Source: JAEUIG01 sp046349775 (GTDB lineage: Bacteria; Planctomycetota; Planctomycetia; Planctomycetales; Planctomycetaceae). Taken from it: DNA of 64,000 bases. A program made the position numbers and the translations under genes. The first letter of the stretch is position 1; each line of letters starts with the position of its first letter. Shown one piece after another: positions 7,055 to 16,069 of this stretch. The DNA lies in the NCBI GenBank assembly GCA_046349775.1, contig JAXMBS010000019.1:1-64000 (forward strand), read 5' to 3'. The notes beneath the pieces are model-generated. The model was not told the DNA's origin. It saw only the letters and a list, made by a program, of their open reading frames with translations, and ran no database searches.

Positions 7055-8551
7055 TTATCCGCTGAGGCGGTCGAGGTCCTCGCGCAAGGCCTTCACATGT
7101 TCGTTTCTCGAGGGTGGATGCCGCATGCATTCGCTGTAGTGCCCGGACGCGACATTGGTCAGGATATCGGCACAACTCAAGTCATTGATATCGGGCATCT
7201 TGATTTCGAAGAACGACACCACGTGGTCCTTGCCGCGAAGTCGGACCTGACCCTTTCTCTCGTGCACTGATTCCTCTTTCTCGTTCAGCATCCGCGAGAT
7301 GCGGGTCACGGCGGTGTGGCTGCAGACGATCGGCGCCACGCGAAAGTCGTCCCGAAAGCGCTTTCCGCGCGATCGCAAATCCAGCTCTGCGGCGTAACGC
7401 GACGCGCAGTCCGCCAGTCGAGCCGTCGTGTTCATGTGATCTCCGAAGGCGCAATATTCGAGATGGCCCGCGCTGTTGCCACCGAGTCCGCGGCGCGTGG
7501 CGGCGGAGCCAGCCGGACGACCGATATAGCTGAAACGCACGTTCCCATAGTTGATTCCCACGCCCAGGCGCAAATCCACGTCCTCGTTATGCTCCCGGAG
7601 AAATCTTGAGACGGACTTGTGAGCTCTCCACTCATCGTGGATCTCTTCGAATGCAGTGACGAGGTACTTCGCTGCGTGCAAGGCCAGAAGGCAGCCTGTT
7701 TCATCGGGCCCCACAGTCTCCGACGGAATGGCGTATTCTCCGAATGTCGCGACAAGACCATCCCCGGTGAACCGATGCAAGTTGCCTAAACCCCTGGCGG
7801 CAATGAGGTCTGCCGAGTACTGAAACCAGGCGCGGAGCAGCACTTCGACGCGCATCATCTGGCTTTCTCCACCCAATCGGGCGATTTCGAAGAACGGCGT
7901 CGAGTTCCGGATGTCGGCGAAGACAATCGCGGTGGCCTTTTCGCCCTCCAGCTGAAACGAGGGGAGATACGTCGTGGGATGGATGGGATAGTGCGAACAA
8001 AGAACGGTGGCAACGACGCGCGCCACATTCCAGAGGACCTCCTGGATGTGAAACAGCTCAGACGCCGAAATTCGCGGCTTACTGCGCCACACGACGACAA
8101 ACTGCCCGAGCGGCGCGCAGTTCGCGAGATCAAACTGGCAAATCCAGGGAGAGTTCTCTCGCGAACACGACTCGGCGTCGGCGGTCGCGAGTAGAGCAAG
8201 ATCGTCTTTATTGTCGGGCTGGACGCAACGCGCCTGCCAATGGTTGGATTTCGGGGCCTTGAAGTTCACGATCGGCAGGGTGCCCGAGATTTCCTCGTAA
8301 GCCACGGAACAGTGGCTCGCCCCCAGTGCAGAGCTGCGCCGGCAAATCAGCTTGTGCGATTGTCCGAGTTGCGGATTGACAAAAACATGTGCAATCGAAT
8401 TGGAACCCGCCCAAAGCTGCACGCTGCTGCCGATCAAGGCGAATGTCTCAGTAAGCAGGCTGCTCAGCGAGCGCTGTGTTGAAAACCGTTCGATGATGCT
8501 GAATGCGAGGTTCGTGAGATCGTTCTCGCCAAGCAGCCGATCGAGCTTCAC
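7055..8551 (-). CDS. Class III nucleotide cyclase, candidate Pycsar cyclase
   Basis: 498 residues. About 1-200 form a sensor-like N-terminal region. The class III cyclase domain (about 203-450) has both metal-binding Asp residues (Asp213 in FADIRNST, Asp264 in FTGDGLVATFG) and the transition-state pair Asn374/Arg378 in DHMNTTARL, so it should be active. The two base-selecting positions are Arg260 (Lys in adenylate, Glu in guanylate cyclases) and Cys367 (Asp in adenylate, Cys in guanylate cyclases), so the product cannot be predicted as cAMP or cGMP; cCMP or cUMP is possible. The GTG start at 8551 overlaps the stop of the receiver gene (GTGA), implying coupled translation. No membrane segment is seen. 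Confidence 0.85.
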   Translation of the reverse strand: MKLDRLLGENDLTNLAFSIIERFSTQRSLSSLLTETFALIGSSVQLWAGSNSIAHVFVNPQLGQSHKLICRRSSALGASHCSVAYEEISGTLPIVNFKAPKSNHWQARCVQPDNKDDLALLATADAESCSRENSPWICQFDLANCAPLGQFVVVWRSKPRISASELFHIQEVLWNVARVVATVLCSHYPIHPTTYLPSFQLEGEKATAIVFADIRNSTPFFEIARLGGESQMMRVEVLLRAWFQYSADLIAARGLGNLHRFTGDGLVATFGEYAIPSETVGPDETGCLLALHAAKYLVTAFEEIHDEWRAHKSVSRFLREHNEDVDLRLGVGINYGNVRFSYIGRPAGSAATRRGLGGNSAGHLEYCAFGDHMNTTARLADCASRYAAELDLRSRGKRFRDDFRVAPIVCSHTAVTRISRMLNEKEESVHERKGQVRLRGKDHVVSFFEIKMPDINDLSCADILTNVASGHYSECMRHPPSRNEHVKALREDLDRLSG

Positions 8552-8965
8552 GGGTTGCCTCGCTTCCGTTGAACCACTTCCTCAATCCGACTCAAAATGG
8601 AAGCGATGGGCTCGCTGCGGCCCACCCAATGATCCGGTGCCACAGTCACGGCATCGAACCTTGTGTTTTGAAACTCCGACCGTTCCCACATGCTGCGAAC
8701 GATCGGGTTCTGAATGGCGGTGTGATGCGGGTGCTCGTTCTGAAGTGCGAGCAGGACCTCCAGACCGGCCGTGCGGACCTCCATCTCTCCGCGGCTGATT
8801 GGCATGGATATGTCGAGCACGATGACATCCGCAGTGGCTTGCCGCTGGAATTCGTCGCCGCAGTCCGCCTGCAGCACTTGATATTTAAGTCCGCAAGCAG
8901 TTCGCTGAACACGTGGATCCGCCAGTTTTCACGGTCCTCAACGGTAATACGGTTGCTGTCGCCAA
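8548..8965 (-). CDS. Response regulator receiver protein (frameshifted near its N-terminus)
   Basis: A TTG start at 8965 follows a GGGAGGAG ribosome site. The N-terminus reads ATATVL and, after a one- or two-base shift, VEDRENWRIHVFSELLADL; after another shift it continues KYQVLQADCGDEFQRQ and ATADVIVLDISMPI, with the phospho-acceptor Asp in VLDISMP. This is a receiver fold of about 140 residues with no output domain. The C-terminal half (8548-8877) is one clean frame. Its stop overlaps the cyclase start, so the receiver probably controls the cyclase or the kinase. Alternative: a truncated regulator. Confidence 0.7.
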
Positions 8966-8984
8966 AGTGGCTCCTCCCGACCTG

Positions 8985-10310
8985 CGACCACTGGTGACCA
9001 GAGATGCGGAATAAACTGCCCGGTTGGCACGGCTCATAAACCAGGTCCCATTGACGCATCTTGGCGACCTGGAAATGCGCGTACAGGCCTGTGCCATGAG
9101 TACGGTCAACGCCTGTGCGCGCGCCCCTTCGCTTTCGGCCCTGGCCGCGGCGATGATGTCCGCAGGAATCCCGCGGCCTGCGTCGCTGATTGTAAAAAAC
9201 ACCGTGTCGCAAGCAGTGCCGGCGTTGTTGGTCTGCATCACTTCTGCGCTAAAGGTGACAGATTCGCGACTCTCGGAATGTTTGATTGCGTTGTTCAACA
9301 GGCATAACAGGGAGCGTATGCAGATCCACAGCTCTGCGCGCGTTCAACTCCAGACGATGACCACGATTCGTTGCGGAAATGACAGGCGTCACTTCGCACT
9401 GCTGATTGGCGCGCGATTCGATTGTGTCCGCCACAAATTCTCCAAGGTTACGCTGCTCATTCTCGTAGGGGTGCATGTACGTGCGAATGGATTGGCGCAG
9501 CCAGGACTGGACTTTGTCTGTGTCCGCTTTGACGCGCGCAACTTGCCGATACATGCGGTGTTCACGTTTCTCCGTTGGCAGGGTGCGGAGCTTGCCGTCG
9601 GGAGGAAGATATTGGGCCACGGCGTCGAGTTCGCTGATGGCATCGGCCAGACGTCCCATGACTGCGTGACGGGCGTCGCTGAGAATCCTCGCCATCGCCT
9701 GTTCGTACAGGAGGATCACCAGGGAGAGCTGCTTGGCAGCCAGGTCGAACTCCCGCAATTGGGGAAGCGTAAAAGTGCCGTGGGGATTCGCACTGCGCCG
9801 CTCGATCTTGTACACGCCCACGACAGATTCATGGGGGGGCTTCCTTGCCAGCCGCCCCCCGATTCGCAGTGGAACAGCGTACATGCAACCAAACGTGACT
9901 TCCGCGCCTGCCGGGTGCAATTCGGAATCCCAAGTGCCCTTGTGGGCGGGATGGAGATTCTTGTCCAATAATTCCGCGGCGCTGGAGATGTAAAGTGGCT
10001 TCCCGCTGACTGCAACCCACGGCGTCAGGCCGCCACCGGGCATGTCGGCTTGAGAGTTCGCCATCCATGGCAACGAGTATGATGCATTCGTTCTTAGCGG
10101 CTCGCCTCTTTTGTCGTATCCCGCCTCCGCGATCAGCTCTGTGCGCGACGGGCTGACGCGAAAAAGCGTCGCAATATCAGCGTGATATTGCTGTGCCGTC
10201 GCTTTCACCAGTGTCGTTGCGAACTCAAAGGGACTCTCAGCCTCGTGGAGAGCCTCGACAAAACGGTCGATCGCAGAGGAGACGTCCTGGTAGCCATCGG
10301 TATCGCTCAT
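8985..10310 (-). CDS. GAF-domain histidine-kinase-like ATPase (frameshifted in the ATPase domain)
   Basis: ATG 10310. Residues about 10-200 resemble a GAF sensor domain. A helical segment with ILSDARHAVMGRLADAISEL follows, where the His may be the phospho-acceptor of a dimerisation domain. The HATPase domain is split over frames: LMNNAIKHSES (N box) and FFTISDAGRGIPADII (G1 box) in the frame covering 8885-9298, and GTGLYAHFQVAKM (G2 box) in a third frame, so there are indels near 9290 and 9100. The exact 3' end is uncertain. It is the first gene of an operon with the receiver and cyclase. There is no membrane helix, so a cytosolic signal is expected. Confidence 0.72.
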
Positions 10311-10888
10311 TGGATTAGCCTTTCGAACCGATCATCTGCGTCGTCAATAGGCGTGAGAATCAGGAGCGCAACGCTCCGCCTGACTCAAGTCGCAAGCAAC
10401 TCCTTGTATTGATAAGGCCTGGCGAAGGCATGGCCCTTCACGATGGCCGGTTAATCCGAGTCGAAACCGGCGACAGTGAAAAGTTGGCCAGCGAGCCGAC
10501 CTGGGGCAATTGACGCGCGCCAGGAGTGGACAACCAGCCGAGCTAACTCGTGTGGATCAGTAAGGGAAAAGTCCGCATCGCCGCGAGAGAGCTTCGATTA
10601 TGATCCGCTGGCCCGCAGCCTGCAACGCACGCCATGGCGGAGTCGCAGGATTTCGTCAAGAACCAGATGCGGCTTGGTGGAGTTGACATCCGCTCGCCGA
10701 AGCTGGTCTGAATTGATATCCATGCACGCAGCACCATGCCCGCACAGGAGCGAATCCGTCGCACTGTCGCGTTCAAAATGGGAACCGCGACTTCACTGTC
10801 CAATTTCGTTAGCGGGATCTATGACTGTGCGGGGTACGATCAGTGCACCGCAGCTGTCCAGTGAATCGCGCGCACAAACCGAGGTGCT
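10311..10888. other. Gene-free segment upstream of the kinase-receiver-cyclase operon
   Basis: It should hold the promoter of the minus-strand operon. No protein is recognised in either direction; the 161-codon plus-strand frame at 10476-10961 runs into the repeat and has no family features. Confidence 0.5.
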
Positions 10889-11024
10889 GTTCCGACCGTG
10901 TTCCGACCTGGCGTGCTCGATTCTGCCCGGCGGCTGCTCGACGGTGAATCCCCGAATGTGAGGCTCGGATAGGACTTGAGCGTCGAGTACAATCGAGCAG
11001 GAACCGTATCCCGCGAACTTCTAA
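10889..11024. repeat. 136-bp island repeat, copy 3, joined to tRNA fragment
   Basis: Third copy of the repeat at 930 and 5814. Its last 11 bases (GCGAACTTCTAA region) overlap the anticodon arm of a tRNA-Arg 3' half. It marks the right end of the cyclase cluster. Confidence 0.8.
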
Positions 11025-11059
11025 TCCGCAGGTCGCAGGTTCGACTCCTGCCGGGCGTA
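11014..11059 (+). pseudogene. 3' half of a tRNA-Arg(UCU) gene
   Basis: An anticodon loop CTTCTAA with anticodon TCT (11020-11022) is followed by a variable loop, a perfect T arm (GCAGG-TTCGACT-CCTGC, 11035-11051) and a 3' acceptor strand CGGGCGT plus A73. No matching 5' acceptor strand, D arm or complete anticodon stem exists upstream, where the 136-bp repeat begins instead. This is the displaced 3' half expected after integration of an element into a tRNA gene. Confidence 0.75.
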
Positions 11060-11167
11060 CTTGGAATTACGACGACAACATCGTGTCTGTCAGTGTCGCC
11101 GCCGGCCGACTGACATGACCATATTGACTCTCCTCTTCTGCTGAGTCTGCGGCGTGATCGTCGCCGG

Positions 11168-12940
11168 TCATTCCATTGTCAACTGGCGGCGATAGATCGC
11201 TGTTCCGTGAGCGATGTACAGGGTGCTGTGCTTCGGTCCTGCCAGGGTGCAGGTCGTCAAGGGCTGGTCGCGGTTCGGCTTCGGCAGGACGCCGCAGGGG
11301 CGTCCGGTCGGGTCGAAGATCTGCACGCCGAGCGCACTGGCGATGTAGTAGCGGCCACTCTTGTCGACAGCCATCCCGTCTCCGAGTGATGCAGTTCGGT
11401 ACGGAGGCGGTGCCTGCGGCTTGAATTCGCCGGCCTCGTCGATTGGCAGTCGCATGGTCATGACAGGCATTTTGGCGTCGAGTTTGCCTTCGGAATTCAC
11501 GCGGAACATCCAGGCGAACTCACCGCCGTAGTCGGAAACCGCCAGCGTCCCGCCGTCATTCGAGAGTGCGATGCCGTTGGGTTTCGTGATCCCGGTATCG
11601 ACCGGCGTCGCTTCGCCCGTTTTGATGTTGATGCGCGTGACCTGCTGGGCGCCCGTCTCAGTGATCAGCAGAAAACCGTCATTGGTGATCGCGACGTCAT
11701 TTGGCACTACGCCACTGGCGATCACTTTTACGGCACCATTCTCGGGGTTGATCGAAATCACCTGCTTCTTGGCGCCTTGACAGCCATAGAGCAGGCCGTC
11801 GCCGGCCAGCTTCATGCCGCTGACAGCTTCGCGCGCGATCTCGGTGCGGGTGCCATCCCCGGCATTGATGCGATACACCGCCGGGGCTTTCATGTCCGAG
11901 AAATAAAGATTGCCGTCCGCATCCGAGCAGAGTGCATCGGCGAATCCAAGGTTGTCCGCCGCAACCTCCCAGGACTCGCCCGGGATCAGCAACTTCAGCA
12001 GCGTGAGATCGCCCCCCAAGTCCCCCTTGGTGTCTAGCACCGGCTGGTACGACTCCGTTCGCCACAGCCACTTCATCGCTTCCGGGAAGTGGGTGCTGCT
12101 GTAATCGGCGTTATGCGCATAACCTTCGGCCCAGTCAAAATGGGTGTCGTAACCCATGTATTTAAGAGCTGACGCCATCTGCTGATTCGCCCACGGCCAG
12201 CTCCCCGCTGCGTTGTCGATATCGCCGCTGGTGTCGGCCATGTACACGCGGATCGGCTTCGGCTCCGTCTTGCGAACGAGCGCCGGATAGACGTTGCCGC
12301 CGCGGATGTTCGTGAAGCTCCCCACGCTGGAGTACACCTTCCGAAACACATCCGGACGCTCCCACGCGGCAGTGAACGCGCAGATCGCCCCGGAACTCGA
12401 ACCGCCGATCGCGCGCAGATTGGGATCGTTCGAGATGCGATACTTCTTCTCCACCTGCGGGATGATCTCTTCCATCAGGAACCGGACGTACCGGTTGCCG
12501 AGGCTGTCGTATTCGAAGCTGCGGTTCGACGCGCGGTTGTTCGGATTCGGCTTCGTCGCGTCGTTGCCCGGATTGATGAACACCGCGATCGTGGGGGGCA
12601 TGTCTCCTCGGGCGATGAGGTTGTCGAACACGACCGGAATGCGCCACCGCCCCTCAATGTCGCGCATCCGCTCGCCGTCCTGAAAGATCATCAGCGCCGC
12701 CGGCTGGTCGTCCCGGTATTGTGCCGGAACGTAGATCGACCAGTTGCGCGTGGTGCCGGGAAAGATCTGCGATTCCCACGGCTCCATCTGCTCGACTTTG
12801 CCGTGCGGGACATCGTCGCGCGCGACCGCGTCAGGATGTGGCTGCCACTCAGGTTTGGTCTCCACGATCGGAATCTTCGTGGACTCCGAATTCTCAGCCC
12901 ACAGCCAGCGCAAGCGCATTGGGAAGTTCCTCACCCCCAC
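11168..12940 (-). CDS. Esterase (Fes/PF00756-like) fused to SMP-30/gluconolactonase-like beta-propeller
   Basis: The first roughly 290 residues are an alpha/beta-hydrolase esterase with nucleophile motif GGSSSGA, and the last 280 are an SMP-30-like propeller (repeats such as NLGFADALCSDADGNLYFSD and TKPNGIALSNDGG). The first residues, NFPMRLRWLW, match the C-terminal end of an esterase module (compare HFPEAMKWLW at the end of this esterase domain), so this frame begins with the tail of the neighbouring module at 12931-13744. The original gene was probably one long protein with two esterase modules and a propeller, split by an indel near 12940. Secretion would come from the signal peptide at 13744. 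Likely carbohydrate-ester or lactone hydrolysis outside the cytoplasm. Confidence 0.75.
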   Translation of the reverse strand: MGVRNFPMRLRWLWAENSESTKIPIVETKPEWQPHPDAVARDDVPHGKVEQMEPWESQIFPGTTRNWSIYVPAQYRDDQPAALMIFQDGERMRDIEGRWRIPVVFDNLIARGDMPPTIAVFINPGNDATKPNPNNRASNRSFEYDSLGNRYVRFLMEEIIPQVEKKYRISNDPNLRAIGGSSSGAICAFTAAWERPDVFRKVYSSVGSFTNIRGGNVYPALVRKTEPKPIRVYMADTSGDIDNAAGSWPWANQQMASALKYMGYDTHFDWAEGYAHNADYSSTHFPEAMKWLWRTESYQPVLDTKGDLGGDLTLLKLLIPGESWEVAADNLGFADALCSDADGNLYFSDMKAPAVYRINAGDGTRTEIAREAVSGMKLAGDGLLYGCQGAKKQVISINPENGAVKVIASGVVPNDVAITNDGFLLITETGAQQVTRINIKTGEATPVDTGITKPNGIALSNDGGTLAVSDYGGEFAWMFRVNSEGKLDAKMPVMTMRLPIDEAGEFKPQAPPPYRTASLGDGMAVDKSGRYYIASALGVQIFDPTGRPCGVLPKPNRDQPLTTCTLAGPKHSTLYIAHGTAIYRRQLTME

Positions 12941-13744
12941 TTGCCGCTGTGGCCCCCGTCGGTCATCACAAGCTGATACTGATAGCCCGCAAACTGCAGA
13001 GCCGCGGCGAGATCCTGATTTCCGAGCGGCCAGTTGCCGTGCAGGTTGTTGAGATCCTCCCGCCCCTCCTGCAGGTACACCTTAATGGTCTTCGGCTTGT
13101 CCTTCGTCTGTCGCACCAGCCCGGGATACGCCCACCCTCCGCGGATGTTGGTAAAGCTGCCAATATGGCTCAGCACCTTGCCGAACTGATCGGGACGTCC
13201 CCACGCAACCGTGAACGCACAGATCCCGCCCGACGAAATCCCGCAGACCGCACGCCGCCGGATCGCCGGAAACGTTCAGTCCCTTCAGCGCGACCGGCAG
13301 GAATTCTTCGACCAGAAACCGCGCGTATCGGTCGCCCAGCGAGTCGTACTCGAACGAGCGATTGCTGCGGTCTGACGCTCCGGACTTCGTGGCCGGAATC
13401 GTGCCCGGATTCACAAACACGGCGATCGTGACCGGCATCGCCTGCTGATGGATCAGATTGTCAAACACCACAGGAACACGAAAGGACCCGTCGACTTTGG
13501 CGTAGCTCGCGCCATCCATGAAGACCATCAGGTTGGCAGGCTGGTCCTCTCGATACTGGGCCGGAACATACACGCTGTACTGCCGCGTCGTTCCCGGAAA
13601 GACGCCGCTTTCGGCGAACTCGCCCGACGTGACTTTGCCCTGCGGCACTCCGGACTGGACGACGCGATCGGGATGATCGTCCGCACGGGCGGAGGAGGCC
13701 GTTGCGCCGATCAGCATCACCAACGTGCAGGTCAACGTCTTCAT
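12931..13744 (-). CDS. Secreted esterase, N-terminal module (frameshifted)
   Basis: ATG 13744 starts a clear signal peptide (MKTLTCTLVMLIGATASSARA). The esterase reads QYSVYVPAQYREDQPANLMVFMDG and RSFEYDSLGDRYARFLVEEF to about 13240, then shifts frame; the rest (IGSFTNIRGGWAYPGLVRQT, then MTDGGHSGKWG) is in the frame ending at 12931. The region carrying the nucleophile Ser (expected GGSSGG-like) lies at the shift. It is closely homologous to the esterase domain of the downstream frame. The two are likely parts of one protein, see 11168-12940. Confidence 0.72.
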
Positions 13745-13868
13745 GAGGATTCCTCGATCGCGGGTGCGACAGCCGGAAGGCGCTGGTCATTCCAGCGGGC
13801 GAAAACCGGCCGACGATGCAACGACTTTGTAGCCAATGTCGTAGCGGACGGGTAACGATGCGCCATTT

Positions 13869-15893
13869 TCACGGTGCGCGCGGCAGCTGCCACGCTTCGT
13901 CGAAGTACCCCGCCCGAATCAGCTCTTCTGCCGCTGCGGTGTCCGCTGTTTTACGCGGATCGATCTTGAGCACGGTCCAATCGCCCCAGCGTGGAAAGAG
14001 CAGATAGTTCAATTTCCCCAGGTCGGCGCCCCGGAACGTGTGTCCGCTATTGAAGACCACATAGTTGCGACGTCCGCCAGCCAGCGGATTGGGCATGATC
14101 CACGCCGGGACGTGATCGGCAGCCGAGTATTCATTATCGCCAAACTGGATGACTTCGCGGGTCCAGGTGATCGGAAAGTCCGATTGCAACCGGGCAATCC
14201 ATGAATTGCTGCCAGGATCGCCGAACAGGATCAGGTTCTTGTCTCGCAGATCGTCGTCCGAAACCTCGGAGTCATTTTTGATGGGCAGATCACCCCGGAA
14301 GTACTGCCGCCATTCGCTGGCGAACCTTCGCAGACTCGCTTCCGCGTACGCCTGGACGCCCGGATTCCAGGGGGTTCCGGTGCCGCGTACGCACACAAAC
14401 GGCCTGGTGAACGCATCATCAATTGGCCCTTGTAACTGTGCGCGCTTGCCGGCTGCCGAGAGACGCGACTCGTCACCGGTGATTCGCCACTGTCCGTCGC
14501 GTCGATCCAGCCAGACCGACCCGGTCGCCAGTTCCGCCGGAACCGCCAGCGAGGCGCCGTCGATTTGTACGGACACTGGTCGCGCGGGTAGTCCGTTCAG
14601 GTCGATAGCGAACCGCGTGATGTTGTCGGCCTTCGCAATGACGAGCTGGTCGCGGTCAAGCTTGGCCGAGAATTCGGCGCGGTGGTAGTGCTGCTCCAGT
14701 CCGTCGAGCTGCAACCAATGGCAGTGGCCGTATTTGAGCGTCCAGGTGACAAACCGAATTGCCGTCGGCGATCGATTGAGGCCGTGTCCTGCGAATTCAC
14801 CGATGCGCCGGAGCTGTTCAGCGTGGGTGGCCGGATCGATGACGTGTCCTGTGCCCAGTGAAATGAGGTTCACGAGCTCCAGACCCTCGCGCTGCATCGC
14901 TTCAGCCATCAGGACATGCGCATCAAAGAACACGTCCTTCTCCCCCATGCAGGCGACCGTCGGGACGATGCCGGCATTGGCGGCGTAGTCGACGGAGTCG
15001 AGCATGTGTAGACCGAGTTCCTGATGCTCCGGCAACGGGCCGACCTTTACGAACGTCGGCAGCGGTGTTTCCGAGAACCGATGGGTATCAACGTAGCCGC
15101 AGTACGGCCCGAGCGCGACGAAGCGGTCGGGATGCTTCAGCCCCAGGTGCCACGTGCCGGAGGCGCCCATCGACATGCCGCGCAGCACGATGCGATCCCG
15201 ATCGATGGGGAATCGGCAGCACACGTCTTCAATCGCTTCAAACACATCCGTTTCGCCCGCCCAGCGATAGCAGTTCTCCACGCGACCGAGCGGATGCAGC
15301 TCGATAAACGGCTGATCCGGTGCGTCGGTGTCGGCCGCGTCCCCGGCATTGAATCGTCCGATGAACCGCAACTCACTCATACCGACCGGACGTTGACTGC
15401 CATGCAGGACGACATCCAGGCGGATGGGCCGGCTGGCATCGTAGTTCCTGGGGACGACGACGCCGTACGGCTGTATCGAACCATCGACTGCAGACACGAA
15501 ACCCAACACCAGGCGACCTCGACGGGAAATCCACGACCGGTGGCTGGTAAGATCGGCGACACGTTGCCGACAGCGGACGGCCGCCGTCTGCAGCAGTTCG
15601 ATATCCGCAGTCGTGAATTGCTCGTCGTAGTCGAGCGCCCACTGCAGGCCTTTGGCGAAGATGGCGGCGTCGGCACGGCAGTCGGCCGGCAGTTCCTGCA
15701 GTGAAATTTGCAGCGACTTGAGCTCCGCGTCGAAGGCGGCTCGTTCGTCCGGGGATAGCGGCCGCGCCGCCGGAGCCTGTGCGTAGGCGCGGTCGAGCGT
15801 GCACAGGCCAATCAGAGCTGCGGCTACAACCAGTCGGCGAATGCCGTCACCGGTGGCCGGTCGACGTCGAACAACTTGCGTGCGGGGCGTCAC
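13869..15893 (-). CDS. Secreted alpha/beta-hydrolase, prolyl-oligopeptidase/acetyl-esterase-like
   Basis: 674 residues from GTG 15893, with a twin-arginine-containing basic start and a hydrophobic segment ending AYAQA, so it is probably exported. The central domain (about 140-400) is an alpha/beta hydrolase: LDVVLHGSQ (oxyanion region), RGMSMGASGT (nucleophile Ser), and GTGHVIDP (catalytic His region). A C-terminal domain of about 270 residues follows and has no clear assignment. This layout is frequent in planctomycetes, where such enzymes act on polysaccharide esters or peptides. The substrate is not predictable. Confidence 0.75.
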   Translation of the reverse strand: MTPRTQVVRRRPATGDGIRRLVVAAALIGLCTLDRAYAQAPAARPLSPDERAAFDAELKSLQISLQELPADCRADAAIFAKGLQWALDYDEQFTTADIELLQTAAVRCRQRVADLTSHRSWISRRGRLVLGFVSAVDGSIQPYGVVVPRNYDASRPIRLDVVLHGSQRPVGMSELRFIGRFNAGDAADTDAPDQPFIELHPLGRVENCYRWAGETDVFEAIEDVCCRFPIDRDRIVLRGMSMGASGTWHLGLKHPDRFVALGPYCGYVDTHRFSETPLPTFVKVGPLPEHQELGLHMLDSVDYAANAGIVPTVACMGEKDVFFDAHVLMAEAMQREGLELVNLISLGTGHVIDPATHAEQLRRIGEFAGHGLNRSPTAIRFVTWTLKYGHCHWLQLDGLEQHYHRAEFSAKLDRDQLVIAKADNITRFAIDLNGLPARPVSVQIDGASLAVPAELATGSVWLDRRDGQWRITGDESRLSAAGKRAQLQGPIDDAFTRPFVCVRGTGTPWNPGVQAYAEASLRRFASEWRQYFRGDLPIKNDSEVSDDDLRDKNLILFGDPGSNSWIARLQSDFPITWTREVIQFGDNEYSAADHVPAWIMPNPLAGGRRNYVVFNSGHTFRGADLGKLNYLLFPRWGDWTVLKIDPRKTADTAAAEELIRAGYFDEAWQLPRAP

Positions 15894-16069
15894 GGTCAGG
15901 TTTCTGATGCGCTTGTCAACTCGTGAAGGTACAGCGGGTCCGCAATCCTGGCGTGAGCGTAACGGATTTCCCTCGCGGCGGCCTCCGTGGGAAACGTGTT
16001 GCCCAAGGGTGGCGGTGAACCCGCTAAGGCGCGCGTCATGAATCGGCCAGCACCCGCAGAATCGCGACT

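Noticed and set aside
10476..10961. A 161-codon plus-strand frame
   Set aside because: It has no domain, low-complexity Arg/Ser composition, and runs into the 136-bp repeat, which is not coding in its other copies.
11014..11059. A functional tRNA-Arg gene
   Set aside because: Only the 3' half exists; the 5' acceptor strand and D arm are absent and one anticodon-stem pair is lost.
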